Of a stretch of 64,000 bases of DNA, positions 25,107 through 37,582 are shown in pieces. Within the stretch, counting starts at the first letter, position 1. Each line of letters starts with the position of its first letter. Location of the stretch: the NCBI RefSeq assembly GCF_030247185.1, contig NC_080572.1, forward strand, positions 123,256,928-123,320,927. Reading direction: 5' to 3'. Below the pieces are notes generated by a model. The model had not been told where the DNA came from, ran no database searches, and worked only from the letters and a program-made list of their open reading frames with translations. A program made the position numbers and the translations under genes. Origin of the DNA: Malaya genurostris. Taxonomy: Eukaryota > Arthropoda > Insecta > Diptera > Culicidae.

Positions 25107-25372
25107 CGTTTTCGTTTTTAAATTGCACTACACTGGTGTAGCGAAAGCTGCACTGAAACCGTTCGTTTTTACCAATTGCACTACACCAGTGCTACACTTT
25201 TTCTGCACCGATACCACTGGTGTAGCACTCATCAAAAGTTTGGTGTAGCTCTGTGCAATGGAATCGTGTATTGTAGTCAATGGTTACTGTTTATGTTTTC
25301 GTCATTTTTGTTCGTTTATTCATGCCTCAGTGTAGCACTGCACCGGTGTAGTGCAAATTAAAAACGAAAACG
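25107..25372. mobile_element. MITE with CGTTTTCGTTTTTAA terminal inverted repeats
   Basis: The left end (25107 onward) and the complement of the right end (ending at 25372) agree over about 34 bp, with three mismatches. They run from CGTTTTCGTTTTTAA through TTGCACTACAC and GGTG. The interior repeats variants of 'cactacaccagtg' several times, so the element is also rich in short subterminal palindromes. It is 266 bp and non-coding. The outer CGTTTTCGTTT is shared with the MITE at 30454-30706. Confidence 0.8.
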
Positions 25373-25375
25373 CCA

Positions 25376-27060
25376 TAAGTTGAAACTAGGTTCAAAACTG
25401 GCGTAAATAGTTAAATCACTCACTTTAGATTAAAGTTGAAAAATTTTCCAAATCTCGAGGCACCTTTTTTATGTTTGTCTTAATATATTCATCGTTGTTT
25501 GTGTGGTGTATTCCAACTTTGAATCAGCCAAGACTAATTTTTTCAAGCAAGAGGACTTTTACGTATTAGTAGTTTCTCATCATAACAAGCGTTGTCTGTT
25601 TGATCGACTAGTCCATTGGAACTTTTGGTTATATACGCTTCGTATGACCATGAAGATAATGGTAGCGAGCACATATATTTATTGGTGGAAAGAATTACGC
25701 ATGAGTATGAGAAAACATCATCAACTAACACAAAGACAGTTTCGCATAGTTTAGATCAAACTTGCGTCTATGAAGAAAGATTACTTTTTGCACTTCGTGG
25801 TATTATTCGCAACAAATCTAATGAAATATTCAGTTTTCTTTCATTTCTACTGTGTAACCAATATTTGTTTTCAGCCCGCGTCGGAGCCACTCGCTAGATT
25901 CAAGCTTTCTTCTCCGTTTTTACTTGAACTTTGCCTTTCTCTCTGTGCCGGCTTTATTGCCTGGTGTCAAGGCATGTGCGGCACACCCGGGTTCTATGTC
26001 TTGTTGATTTATCGAGCTCTGTGGTTTATAGGAGTTCTATGTTTTGCAGTTTGGCTACCCAGATCTGCCCTTCCCAGCTTGTTAAACCCTATTACGGATG
26101 GTCAAGACTTGTCTTTCTAGGCGGACAGATCGTTTACTACGCGAGCAACGAGAGATGATTCGACCAGTAGGCGCCGGAAATTGTGCCAGTGCCACCAACG
26201 TAAAAGAAACGACGATATATGTATAGTAGAAATAGTAGTTTTACTGCCTGCACACATGAGAGCAATGTACAACTAGAAGAACATATAAATTGAATGCCAT
26301 AATTTGTTTTGTTCAATTTATAGGAAATGCAATATTGACCAATCATAAGACGATTTAATTTATTGTAGCTACACGGTAACGGTACCCCCGGTTTTCTCAC
26401 TCAATACACTATTCATTGCATATACTAAACGCTTCGAATTTCCGTTGCTCTAATTGCAGAATTGCAGTTTGGTTGAACATATTTTTCTGCAATATTACTT
26501 TTTGGAATTGAAGCGAGTTATGATGTATCAAATCAACTATTCTCACAAGTCAAGTGATTCGCAAAATAACTCCAATTTATCTGCTTAGATATGTGCATTT
26601 TTCCTATGCGGAGATGATCTTTTATACATCGTATATCATTAAATCATGTGGGAGCAACAAAAGCCAATTTAATTCATAACCAAACAAGTTGTTCGGCTTC
26701 CAACAACGATATTTGAACCAGCGAACGACAGAGTAATATCTTAGTAATTCGATCAGAAGTTTTAGCTCTTGATGCATAATTTATTTCAGTTAGTCAATTC
26801 GTATCTCGGAATTATAACAAAAATAACCTACAATTCCAGCATCCATTTACTCGCGCTTCAAATATTAAAAATGTAAAATGACAGTGTATACTAAGAGCAA
26901 ATTTAGCGGCTGGACGTTTTATATGGGAGATCCATAATAGAACTGGAACTGATACAATCGAATCCCCAGTTAGCCGTTATTATTTTTTTTTATTCGAACA
27001 GTTCTATTGTTAAATTTAAAACTGGTATACGCTGCCGTTATATTGTTTCTATATTTGAAA
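25376..27060. other. No recognised gene; GC-richer patch at 25870-26200
   Basis: The patch at 25870-26200 is clearly less AT-rich than its surroundings, and two frames stay open across it (25770-26120 and 25931-26158). The upstream edge reads like a splice acceptor (ttgttttcag at 25865-25874), but I recognise no protein in either frame and cannot choose one. The rest of the interval shows nothing. Confidence 0.3.
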
Positions 27061-27067
27061 CACTAGA

Positions 27068-27335
27068 AAGACGCTGCTGGCAAAAGCAAAGTCTTGGCAT
27101 TACATTCCTTTTGTGGAATTTGGCCTTTCTGTTTCAACAGACTTCGCAGCCGATTCTTAGTGTACAGAATCATTGCATGGCTAGTACTATGGATCCTACT
27201 GACACTAAGAACCCTTCCAGGCCGGGGCTGGAACATACGACAACTGGCTTGTAAGACCAGCGTCCAATGCATTGAACCGCAAACCCGGGACAACCCGCCA
27301 ACCCGCTGCTGGAGCTGCGTCAAAAATAACTCAAT
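27068..27335 (-). mobile_element. tRNA-like SINE
   Basis: On the minus strand a GC-rich block contains a degraded RNA polymerase III box B-like sequence (tgttccagcccc near 27228-27239, expected GTTCGANNC). It is preceded by cattggacgctggtcttaca near 27251-27270 and followed by the body cttagtgtcagtaggatcca and gtacactaagaatcggctgc. I recall this combination as a common short interspersed element in mosquito genomes. The two overlapping 100-codon open frames here are by-products of its composition. The family name is left open. Confidence 0.65.
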
Positions 27336-27665
27336 TTTACAGTTAATAAAACTTATATTTAATTCATTCTCACATACTTTCAAGTGCTACAACAAATAAA
27401 TTCACACGTTTGCTTGAAACACGGGCCTATATTTATTTCATTCTTGTAAAATTTAGTCGATTTCACGAATTACGTTTATTAGGATTACGATTACGATTAC
27501 GTATGAATTGTGTCATATGGAGATTTGCGTAACCTGTATATTTCATAATTTTTTGCTGTGTATGCATCACAAACTAAATCTATACTCCTGAACTCAATGC
27601 CCTGACGTAGTCCTGTTTTCTACGTAGAAAATGTACGGCATAATACCTAATCAGAACCAAAAGTA

Positions 27666-27949
27666 CACAGAAAGAAATAATTAAATTTACACGACATGTA
27701 AATCACTAATAACATAACCGAAGTCTATCGGTTGAATCGAAAGTTTGATTGTAAACGATCATCGATGTAACACTAAATTGGATTGCATTGAATTATACAT
27801 GAATAGAACTGTATCTTCTAATTAACGCTCAGTTTTGCATTTTAATTATATTGAAACGTACAGAATTGTGAAGTAACTTTAGGTTTAATTTTTTTCTTCA
27901 AATATGTGCATGAAAATGGATGTAAATTTACTAAATATTTTTATCTGTG
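27666..27949. mobile_element. MITE of the CACAGA-end family, copy 1
   Basis: The element runs from cacagaaagaaataat to atatttttatctgtg, with TA on both sides (27664-27665 and 27950-27951). The ends form a short imperfect inverted repeat (CACAGA plus an A/T-rich extension). Collinear with copy 2 at 36440-36690: both share ttacacgacatgtaaa near the left and aaatatgtgcatgaaaat near the right. Confidence 0.75.
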
Positions 27950-28519
27950 TAATATACGTGAATTTGTAGAAAATTTTGAAATAATGGTTTTGAATGAATA
28001 TGTTTAGAATTAATGCGAAATCCAATCGATTTTAGCCTTAAAAATACGCATATTGCATTTTCGTTACGTCTAAAAATTTATTTTAAATTTTTAAAATCGT
28101 TGGTTTTAATTGTCACGGATTTTTTAATCGTCTAATTGAATTACAGAATCGTCTAATTTATATCCATGCATTTCGCAAGTTTATTCAGCGCTGGACGTTT
28201 GCGAAGTTCGGAAATTTTCTGCATGTACGAGATTTTCTACGTAGAATTAATACACGACACAAAAACCCGTGTAACTTGCCATTCCTGCTGCGAAATCTGT
28301 ATAATATCAAGGCTTTGCTTTGTTCTTGCCCATGCCGTAAGTTATAAATTTGATAACAGAACTTGCGAATAAATAAAGCTGAAAAGGTATGCAGGAGTAA
28401 GTTTGTGTCAATAACTAAAAAAATTATTAGCAGCATTTTCAAGAACTAAAATTTTTTCAACATCTAAAATATATAATCACAAACAGACAGGTTTGTTTCA
28501 AAGACTGCTCGACCACAGC

Positions 28520-28900
28520 AATTTATCCAGAATTCATAACATTCCCTTTGAATCTAGTAGATTTTGGCAAAAATCTCTACGCTCTTTACAACGACTTTAG
28601 ACAAGCTTTCGACCGTATTGAAACACCATTAATATTATACAAATTACAGTAATATGACATAGAACACATGCCACTAAAATGTCTCGAATTATACCTAATG
28701 AAAAGTGTGCAAATAGTTCACATTCTTTCTGAATCAACATTTGGCTTAACTAAGGGCTCTTGACAAGGACCTTTCTTTTCATACTGCATGTAAACAACAT
28801 TTCTTTCGTACTCAAATACATGTCTGAAAGTCGAAAAAATAAGAACGTAGTAATATTCCAGAACAAAATCCTTCTATTCTACATTAGGAACGAATAAATT
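28520..28900 (+). pseudogene. Reverse-transcriptase fragment of a non-LTR retrotransposon
   Basis: One frame reads NLYALYNDFRQAFDRIETPL near 28571-28630, matching RT motif A with its aspartate. Next comes LYLMKSVQIVHI near 28692-28727, then GLTKGS, a stop, and QGP near 28743-28773, matching the motif-B turn (usually GVPQGS) with a nonsense change. Motif C (YADD) is not found. Only about 300 bp of the RT palm domain survives. The clade cannot be told from this piece; Jockey or CR1-like is plausible. Confidence 0.7.
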
Positions 28901-29864
28901 CCTCTCAAACTCAACCTAAAACATTGTAACTGAATAGCATGAAGTAGACATGGACATATACATGGTCGCTAGACACACAGATGGAGATTAAATGAACCCA
29001 AAGTACTCAAGTTTCGTTTTACGCGTATTATATTAGTCATCCCAATTCGAAGTGTACCCCATAGGCAGCAAAAGAAACAGAAATATAATCTCAAATCAGC
29101 GTCTGAGGGCAAAGCAGAAGTGAAGATAGACTTGTGATGCGATTTGTGTTGTTTTCCTGTTGGATGTGTTTCCATGGAGATAGGACTATAATTGAATACT
29201 ATGGCGGCCGAGTAAAGCGAAGCATCCTTGGTTCTTCAAGTCATTTTGGATGTTTCTTTCTGTATTTTCATATGCATGGTAGTTTTATTAGCAAAACAAT
29301 TTCCTCAATTAGGAGCTAGTTACGGGTTCGAGTCCCATCTCTGCGGTAACATATTTGCGATTTTCATTACATAGTTACATCGGCATGTTATTTTTCCAAT
29401 CTGTTTTTTTTCGTTAGATACAGATCAAATTTAAAGCGATTCCGTTTTCTGTTTTTGAAATGTACGAATCTTCCATATCTGTTGATATCTTGAAATTTTT
29501 TGTTCAGGTCGACTCCTACAACTTGTTCTTACATTTTTTCTCGAAATCGCATAAAATCACGACGTTTCATAAATTTCGACGGCATCTGACGACAAAAAAA
29601 ATCTAGATATGCGATTTTTCATGCAGTTCGTATCCCCCGCATAAAAATACTGGAACGTATACATCGTATCGTATCGTATCTTGCCTCAACTCTAAACAAA
29701 CATCGACCGTGAAGTAAGGGCGATACCGAGAGCTATGCTCGAGAAACTGATGGGAAATGCCAAAAAGCGCGCCTTGTTATTAAAGAAATAGACAAGCACT
29801 GGTAAGAACTTCAACTCGGATTCAAATTAAAGACTCTAAAGTCCCATAGCCTGCTATTGAGTTT

Positions 29865-30015
29865 CATTCTGACCCGACTTCCGGTTCCGGAGAAACGGTA
29901 TAAGAAGTGCAAACATATTAACAAGTACACTCGATTTTCTCAAATACCGCTCAATGAATTGTCACAAGCTTAGGTTCAAATGAAAGGTCTTCCAATCTTG
30001 TAGCTTTGAGATGAA
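29865..30015 (+). repeat. Superfamily repeat fragment
   Basis: The phrases cgacttccggttccggagaa, tcgattttctcaaataccgc and ttaggttcaaatgaaaggtc in order identify the last part of one unit and the start of the next. No head or tail. Confidence 0.6.
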
Positions 30016-30453
30016 ACTGCTCACGCTGATAATGATGCTGTCCGGGTGCACGTACTGCTATTTACAGGGATTATCTCCGACTTGCGGGTTAAGTTTTTTG
30101 GTACTAGGTAATTTCCGTTCCAATTTTAGCCGCAATGCTGATTGGTGTAACGACTGGTGGGAGGTCTACTCTCGTAAGGATTTGACCGTCACAAGTAACG
30201 TTGATTGGCGGTTAGCTTGACCAGGGGTTAGCTTGACCAGGGGAATTTGAACCACGACCTAGTCTAGATCCTCCGATCCACTCGTGGGTGTTCTCGGGTC
30301 GTCTCGATGTCCTACAGACTCAATACTCGCTTGGTTTGGTCCTTAGCAGACGATCAATCGTGCTAATAAATCCAGCGGGTCCTGTTTGTCTCATAAAAGA
30401 TACCAAATGGTGGAATTAAGGCGTTAAAGTTAGCTACTGGGTGTCGTCATATA

Positions 30454-30706
30454 CCGTTTTCGTTTTTGAACCTACACGCGGGCGACTCTGACTCCGAGTA
30501 AAACGAACACGTGTTACGCGCCCTAAACAACAAATCATGAAAAAAAGAAAAAATATACAAACTAGCATGACAGAATTTTCAGAGCGAAACTACGCGATTG
30601 GAGTCTGATCTAGAGCAACTCCAGGGTGCTAAAACAAACATTTCAAAAGTTGTTTGGGCGACTCTGGGTCATATCTCGGGCTGCTCTGATCAATAAACGA
30701 AAACGG
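30454..30706. mobile_element. MITE with CCGTTTTCGTTT ends
   Basis: CCGTTTTCGTTT at 30454-30465 and its complement at 30695-30706 are each flanked by TA (30452-30453 and 30707-30708). The 253-bp interior is non-coding and repeats gggcgactct/gcgactctg near both ends. The outer bases match those of the 25107-25372 MITE, which suggests mobilisation by related transposases. Confidence 0.8.
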
Positions 30707-30934
30707 TAATAGATTGTATTTCAACGAACTGTGCTAGAAGCCTTCTTCAAATGGAATTCTGTTTCTTGTTCATGCTTTCGAACTTAAACCAATGGCAATT
30801 CGTTTTACTCACTAGGCCTATTTCTAGGCTCTAATTTGACTTTTATACTGAGACGTGTTTCTCATTAGAAGTTTAAAAACGGAAAGACTTTTCGATTTCT
30901 ATCAACCCAGTAGCTCTTTTTCTCGTCCTTTTTG

Positions 30935-32790
30935 CCTTTCTCATATAGAAAGGTTAGGCAATCACTGTGAAAACCAACTTTTTAACAGAGGCCCGGAGGA
31001 CCGAATATCATATATCATTCGACTCAGCTCGACGAACTGAGCAAATGTCTGTGTGTGTCTGTATGTGTGTCTATGTGTGTGTATGTAACAAAAATGTGCA
31101 CTCGATTTTCTCGGAGATGGCTGGACCGATTTTTTACAAACTTAAATTCAAATGAAAGGTCTCTTGGTCCCATAGGGTGTTATTGAATTTTACCGGGATC
31201 GGGAATAACAGGGTAAAATGTGGAAAAAAGAAGAGAAAGTGCACTCGATTTTCACAGAGAACACTCAACCGATTTTCTTCAACTAAGATTTAAAGTCTCA
31301 TAGGTTTCTATTGAATTTCATCTAGATTCGACTTCCGGTTCAGGAGTTATGGGGTAAAATCTGCAAAATGAACTAAAAATGTGAAATCGATTTTCTCAGA
31401 GACCGCTCATTCAATTTTTATAAACTTAGATTCAAATAAAAAGGTCTCACAGTGCCATATGGAATTCCTGTATTTCATCCGAATCCGACTTCCGGTTCCG
31501 GAGTTATAGGGTAAAGTGTGTTAAATATTGTACACCGTCACTTGAACCGGCAAAACAAAAACCGCAAAAAATTTCTAAACTGGACTCAAAACTCTACAAA
31601 TTAACAGCCATTATCAGTGGGCAACTACAAAAACCGATTCCGGCTATCCTGGTTCTCGGTCTTCGGTTCCGGAAGCACCGGAAATAGTGATCATATATTC
31701 CAAAGTGGATCTTACTCATTTTTCTCAGAGATATTTTGACCGAGTTTCACAAAGTTAGATTCAAATGAAAAGTCTCTTAAATTTCCTAAATTTCATTCGG
31801 ATCCGACTTCCGGTTCCGGAGTTATAGGGAAAAGTGTGTTAAATATTGTACACCGTCACTAAAGAGGCGAAACAAAAACCGTAGAAAAATTTCTAAACTG
31901 GCCTCAAAACTATACAAATCGATAGTCATTAGGAGTAGGCAACTAAACAAACCGGTTTCGGCTATCCTGGTTCCCGGTTTTCGATTAACGACGGGAGGTA
32001 TAGTCATATGCCCAAAAATGGGATCTTACTCACTTTTCTAACAGATCGCAGAACCGATATTCCCAATATTAGGTTCAAATGAAAGGTTTTATGGTCCTAC
32101 CAAAAAATACTGCATATTTTCGGATTCAACAAAAATTTAACCCGTGGTTTAGAGTACGATGACAAAATCGTATAAAAGCTTCAACATTTGAATAAAAACT
32201 AGTAGAGTTTGTACGTCATGTTAGTTGGTGGCCGTACGAACCGACTTAGATTATACCGGTTCTCAGTTTCCTGTGCTGGAATTACATATAATAGTGAACC
32301 CACTTCGTTTAAGGAGAAAACGACGAAAAACGAGAACAAAGCACTGTTTCATTCTGTAGGTTATACTAGTTAATGCACAAAAAATCCCTTGATTTCTTTC
32401 AAAAATCGAAGAGAAACATTTTGAAAAGATATATATGAGACAACAATATTTTCCTTTAGTAGCAGCATCAGTAGTGGATATAGTGTATAACATAGACTAC
32501 TATTGACTTTTATTCGGATCCGACTTCCGGATCAACTGGGTGAAGTGTGTTTGAAATTTATACCGTCATGTAGAGCAGAAATGCAAAGATTCGATGAATT
32601 CCTATAAACTTGGCTCAAAACTAACTTTTCATAAATTGAAAAGGTTATGCTAGCGTATGCTCAAGCAAACTTTTTTATTCTAATTAAAAATTCAAATAAA
32701 TCTTTTTAAAGAATCCCTTAGTAAAATTTATTAACACATGAGTTATACGAGAAAGACATCATTACACCACTAAGTGGATAAAAAAAGATT
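30935..32790 (+). repeat. Superfamily repeat, most complete plus-strand copy
   Basis: It has all parts in order. The hairpin head CCTTTCTcatatAGAAAGG is at 30935-30953, then gaggcccggaggaccgaata and the CGACTCAGCTCGACGAACTG phrase near 31020. A GT tract lies at about 31046-31085. At least five units follow, each opening with 'ctcggagatggctggaccg'-type wording and holding cgacttccggttccggagtt (for example at 31489 and 31805). The tail gagaaagacatcattacacc and actaagtgg ends near 32778. Around 32270-32480 the unit pattern is broken by unrelated AT-rich sequence. The several small open frames are fragments of the unit, not genes. Confidence 0.8.
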
Positions 32791-32929
32791 TTTGTTAATT
32801 ATTCCAGATGATGATTCTTCTGTACTTGATAGAATAGACTTTGCTGTAGATTAATATCCTGAAATGTTTATTGTTATGCAACAGCGCACATCATCGCATC
32901 ATCGATTTAAAAAATTATGGTAACGAAGC

Positions 32930-33320
32930 AGACAATTTATCGATTTGTACAACAAGCTGATCGTCAGGAAAAACACCACCATGAATTTTGATACAATTTG
33001 ATGGTGATACGATAAAACTACATTCATTTATCAGGCCAATCGACGTCCTTATGCCAGTAATAGGAAAGATAAGAGGAACACAAGAATATACTGTTTGGTC
33101 CAATGCCATCGGGGCCAAAATTGCTGTAAAAGCTAATAACGTTTTTGAACTATTTGGCACCGGCTCAGATTGGGATGCCATACAATTAAATTTTATCACA
33201 CATTCCAGTGATTTGAAGGACGAGGCTATTCTGGCCCAAGACTATTTTAAGCTAATACACCAAAAAAGTTATATTATAATTTGTTTTTCTAAGAAAACTT
33301 TTCGTTGTTCATTAATGGTG
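32930..33320 (+). pseudogene. Gag-like fragment of an LTR retroelement (Ty3/gypsy type?)
   Basis: Gag proteins form the particle in which LTR elements reverse-transcribe. The 117-codon frame starting at 32988 (ATG) has the layout of gypsy-group Gag N-termini: an opening F-D-G-D...L..FI segment, a central W-x-x-AI-GAKI helix near residues 36-46, and a GTGSDWDAIQ-type segment near residue 58. An F-x-x-HSSD-like run follows near residue 69. The frame appears to extend upstream through a stop. No protease, RT or LTR is seen nearby, so it is an isolated fragment. The assignment is from pattern recall and could be wrong. Confidence 0.45.
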
Positions 33321-33399
33321 AAGCAGTTGCAATTTCAATGAACATGTTGATTTGGATAAAAATTTGGTCAAGTTATATATACTCTCCATGTTTATAAAT

Positions 33400-36300
33400 C
33401 ATTTGTTGTTGACATTGAATTATTTTCCCCTGAAAATAGATTATATTTAATTTTTTTCTGGATGCTAAACTGGATCTCGAGCATAACACTGAATACACTC
33501 AGTAGAATGCTAGGCTGCTAGGAGTAGATATAAGATAAGTGATAAAATACATCAAAAGGAATGTCGTTTGATAGTCTATATAATGTATCATATCTTCAAT
33601 CGTTTTTAGATTACATAAATGCGGTGATCTGATTTTGGCACGAACCGAATCTTATTCTAGGACTAAGTGTATGGAAAGACTGGCCTTCTGGGCCATTCTG
33701 ATAAGTACCATTGGTGCTGTGTAGAATACATTTCATGAGTTGAAAATTGTCTTGGATATCTGTGATACATGCAGAGGCGTTGAAGCTGTGAGAAAAATGA
33801 CAGTTGAGTTCCGAAAAGAAAAAAGTGCGCAAGAAGTGGATTGGTGCTAAAAACCACAGGATAAAACAGCTTGTCTCTTTTGTTTTACTCTCGACATACG
33901 AAACATGCCACATGCTGATACTGGTGTAGAATACTCGGTGTTATTTTATGTGGCACAGTTGTGTAACCTTATTGCCCGTTTGTGTGCAGATGAGCTTAAG
34001 CATGTTTACGCATTCAGCCGTGGAAAGTTGTGCATGTTTTGATGAAAGCTTCATTTCTTTAGAGCTTGGCTCGCAAATACATGTACATAAATATACACAA
34101 ACTGACAGTCGTAAATATTTGCATCAACAACCCAACTAAGAGGAATTACTCAGTGTGTGCATACTAGGAAACATATCCAGTTTGTTGCATTTTACATTCC
34201 AGTGTCGCATCATGCCAGTGTATAGACGATAGTAAACGACTGTGACGATAGAAAATTCCGTGAAATCAATACATAATAATAGGAATTACTAAATGCATCA
34301 GGGAGCCATTTTCAATTCAATGTACACAAACAAGCTGGTTAGCTTGGCAATATTTGAATAGAGAGCTAGAGAGATTGTCACGAATTTGAAATCTAAAACT
34401 ATGCTGTTCTACTTCACTCGAGAGCACATATGGTGGGATATAAAATCTGTCACCCATTTGGCGAAATTAATATTGTTGCACTTGTGTCAAAATTGAATCA
34501 TATATCATGCATTATTCAATCAACTTGTTGAGCAGCTAATTGAATATTGATTGAAAGCTAAACGCATATCCATTAAATAATTCCTCTCGATCTGTAATCC
34601 AAATGGGTGGGATAATGGAATTTCGCTCATTTGTTTCCCGCATACTGTTTTGGTTATTACTCATTGCTGTTCTGACTTCTGAAGCAAGTTAATTTGAGCA
34701 CGTGATGTTCTGATACAACTCCCTACAATGAAAAAATAATATTTGGAACATGAATACCATCTGGAAACTGCAAATTAACGAGTTTGCGAATGTTCATCTT
34801 TGATAATTTTGTGCATGCACTTTGAAAATCCGGATCTCTCTCATCGGGTATTGCACAATCTACGGTATCTCGTAGCTCAAGCTTGCAAGAGAAATCCAAA
34901 CAGTTTTGCAAGAGATGTGGCGAAATTGCATTTTAGTTGTGATAACATATAAACATTCAATATATTTATGCACTTCGTCTGAATTCATTCTATGTGATCC
35001 GTTGATGTAAATTCTTTTTTGTCACTGGATAAATATTTAAGCTTCTTTGTAGGCGACTACAGATCACTCTAAGATTTTTACCTACGTGTGGCTAAGAGAC
35101 TTATATCGTTGCCGAACAGAGATTTTGGACCACCAGCGGGTAGATTTTTAAGATCAGACGTAAAAATGTTGCTTAGGATTGGAGTCACGTTCGAGCCTTA
35201 AGGAACACCTGATTGTACGGGTACTGATTCAGATTTATAATTTTGATAGCTAATTTGGAGAGTACGACTGGAATTAGGACATTTTTGTATTGAACTTTTG
35301 TGCGAAACACTGCTGAGAGCTATTACGATGTCTAGAAGAGCAACCACAGTGGATAACCAGAAGATTTATTTGCTTTTATCATGTTAGTTAGTCTAACAAT
35401 GTGATGGGAAGTTGAATGCTCTAGACGAAATTTCAATTTTTCAACAAAACTTTTTTAAATGATTTTTTAGATTTTTCAAATGTTCTACAATTATATTTAA
35501 ATTATCAAAATTTGTATTTTTGTCGAAGGTTATGTTCACAAACGTAGATTACTGCATATTAAAGTATCAATATCTCGAAAATGTAGAAACATGTAGAACC
35601 ATATTTAGCAACGTTTGAAAGTATGATAAATACACTATAAGAAAAATTAGTAGTCACAACTTAAATTCACTCAAATTGAAATGAAAGATCACTTGTTAAA
35701 AAGAACGTTCCATCAAATATATGTAGCATCGAACATACTGTATTCATAAACCCTACGTTTTAAATTCAATATTAATCAAAGTAATCAAGAAAACAGGAGC
35801 AGCTGAAAATTTTCAACAGGATTTGTATTTGATCAAAGCGAACCTGTAAGAGTGAACGCGTTGCGGTAGAAAAGCACCGCATGAAAACGCATCCCATCGC
35901 TTCGCAAATCGCGTTCTATCTGACAGCAACCTAAGAAAATTTCTTCATAGATAGGCTTTCGACTCCATCTAAAAAAAACACATTGAAAACTATCTATCTT
36001 TAGAAAACTCTTTTACTCATATTGACACACATTTCCTTTTTTTCATTTCGGCGATTTGAATCGATCGGTATACTAAACTCGGCTCTTCGGTTCTCGGAAA
36101 TCATTTCGAAAATTTGAACAATTTCTATGTCTAGTTTTCGTATCTACAAAAATATGTATAATGCTCTCAAAATTTATATTTTTACATTTATTACACTCTA
36201 GTTCGGGACCCGGAGGTCGAATATGAACAAAGCTCAGAAATATTCATTGGTGCCTTAAAATTTTTTGTTTTAATCTAAATTTGCAGAAATCAGTTCATTA

Positions 36301-36435
36301 TTTGAATCACGTTTCATTATTTGAAACAACAGAATAATGAAGATTATGCTTTTTTAGTACTAGTTACTAAGAAGAACTTATACCATATTAATTAATCGGT
36401 ATTAGGAATGGTATTCGGAACGCAAAGTATCGATG
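33400..36435. other. No recognised feature
   Basis: Several 60-100 codon frames occur on both strands without motifs. A head-like superfamily trace (cgatcggtatactaaactcg) may lie at 36060-36110. Otherwise this is AT-rich sequence in which I see nothing. Confidence 0.35.
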
Positions 36436-36439
36436 GCTA

Positions 36440-36690
36440 CACAGAAAGAAAAGATGAAACTTACACGACATGTAAACCGATAGTACTATGAAATAGACAT
36501 CAGTTGAAACGAAAATTTGATTTAAAACCATAATTGATGTAAAATTACATTAAAATTCATTTAGTTTTGTATTGAACAAGACTGTATATTCACAAACCGC
36601 TTCGTTTTGTAATGTAAATTTCCATTCAATTGCCTGCTCCAAATATGTGCATGAAAATAAATGTAAATTCACAAAATATTTTTATCTGTG
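36440..36690. mobile_element. MITE of the CACAGA-end family, copy 2
   Basis: It runs from cacagaaagaaaagatga to atatttttatctgtg, flanked by TA at 36438-36439 and 36691-36692. It is collinear with the 27666-27949 copy, with substitutions and small deletions, so the two are independent insertions of one family. Confidence 0.75.
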
Positions 36691-37582
36691 TAGGGTATCG
36701 GAATACCGAAATATCGATACAAGGTATCAAAAGGCAATAAAGGATCGATACCTGTAAATATCAATTGATACTTGCGCTGCAATCATTTTAAAATAAAATG
36801 GTCGACTGTGGTGTTATTTTATGATGTACAGAAAGATGTTCCCATACAGCAAAAAAAATTATGACGATCTTAATGTGATTTTTAATCGAAGTGAATAATT
36901 TTCTGTATTGAGTAGATTACATCAGCTCGACTGAATACTTATACAATCGGGTAATATTACAACCTTTAGAACGACACCAACACATTTGTGATATTACATC
37001 AAAATTGCTGCCTTTCACACAGACCACCTGAGTTCGATTCCCATCCCCGCAATGCCGTCATAATGGGAATTGACTTCAATCTGTTGCGATCGATACCAAC
37101 AGTATCGCTCTGATGCGATATTGATACCAGAAATATCCGATTCTTGAAAGACATTTTCGATACATCAAAGTATCGGCTCGGTATCGGACATCGATAGTCG
37201 GTATCATTTTACGATCTTTTACAAAATATTGCTGGTTAACACTGCTATTAATATTGTTAGTAATTGGTAAATAGTTAAAAATCATACTACTGTAAAACGG
37301 CAACTTCTAGTTATTTGATTTAGTCTTCTAGGCGTAATTATCTTAGTTTAACCAAAATCTTCTTCAATCCGTGGAACTGCTTTTCCACACCTTAGAGGTT
37401 TGAATACAGTTCGGTAGTTCAGTTTTAAGCAGACCTCATGAAACTGGAGCATTATTATACCATTTAATGTATAAAGTAGTGATGATGGAATTTATGTTCC
37501 GTATTCGAATGGGGCAGAAAGAGCGTAAAAGTAATGTCCATTGACATATCGTGATTTACTACGAAGTTTACCGAGTTAAATA

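Noticed and set aside
29203..29345. Possible tRNA gene ending in a T-arm-like ggttcgagtcccat
   Set aside because: An A-box-like ggccgagt lies about 125 bp upstream of the arm, too far for a tRNA, and no acceptor or anticodon stem can be paired.
37018..37055. tRNA-like T-arm agttcgattcccat
   Set aside because: No partner A box or cloverleaf upstream. At most a SINE scrap.
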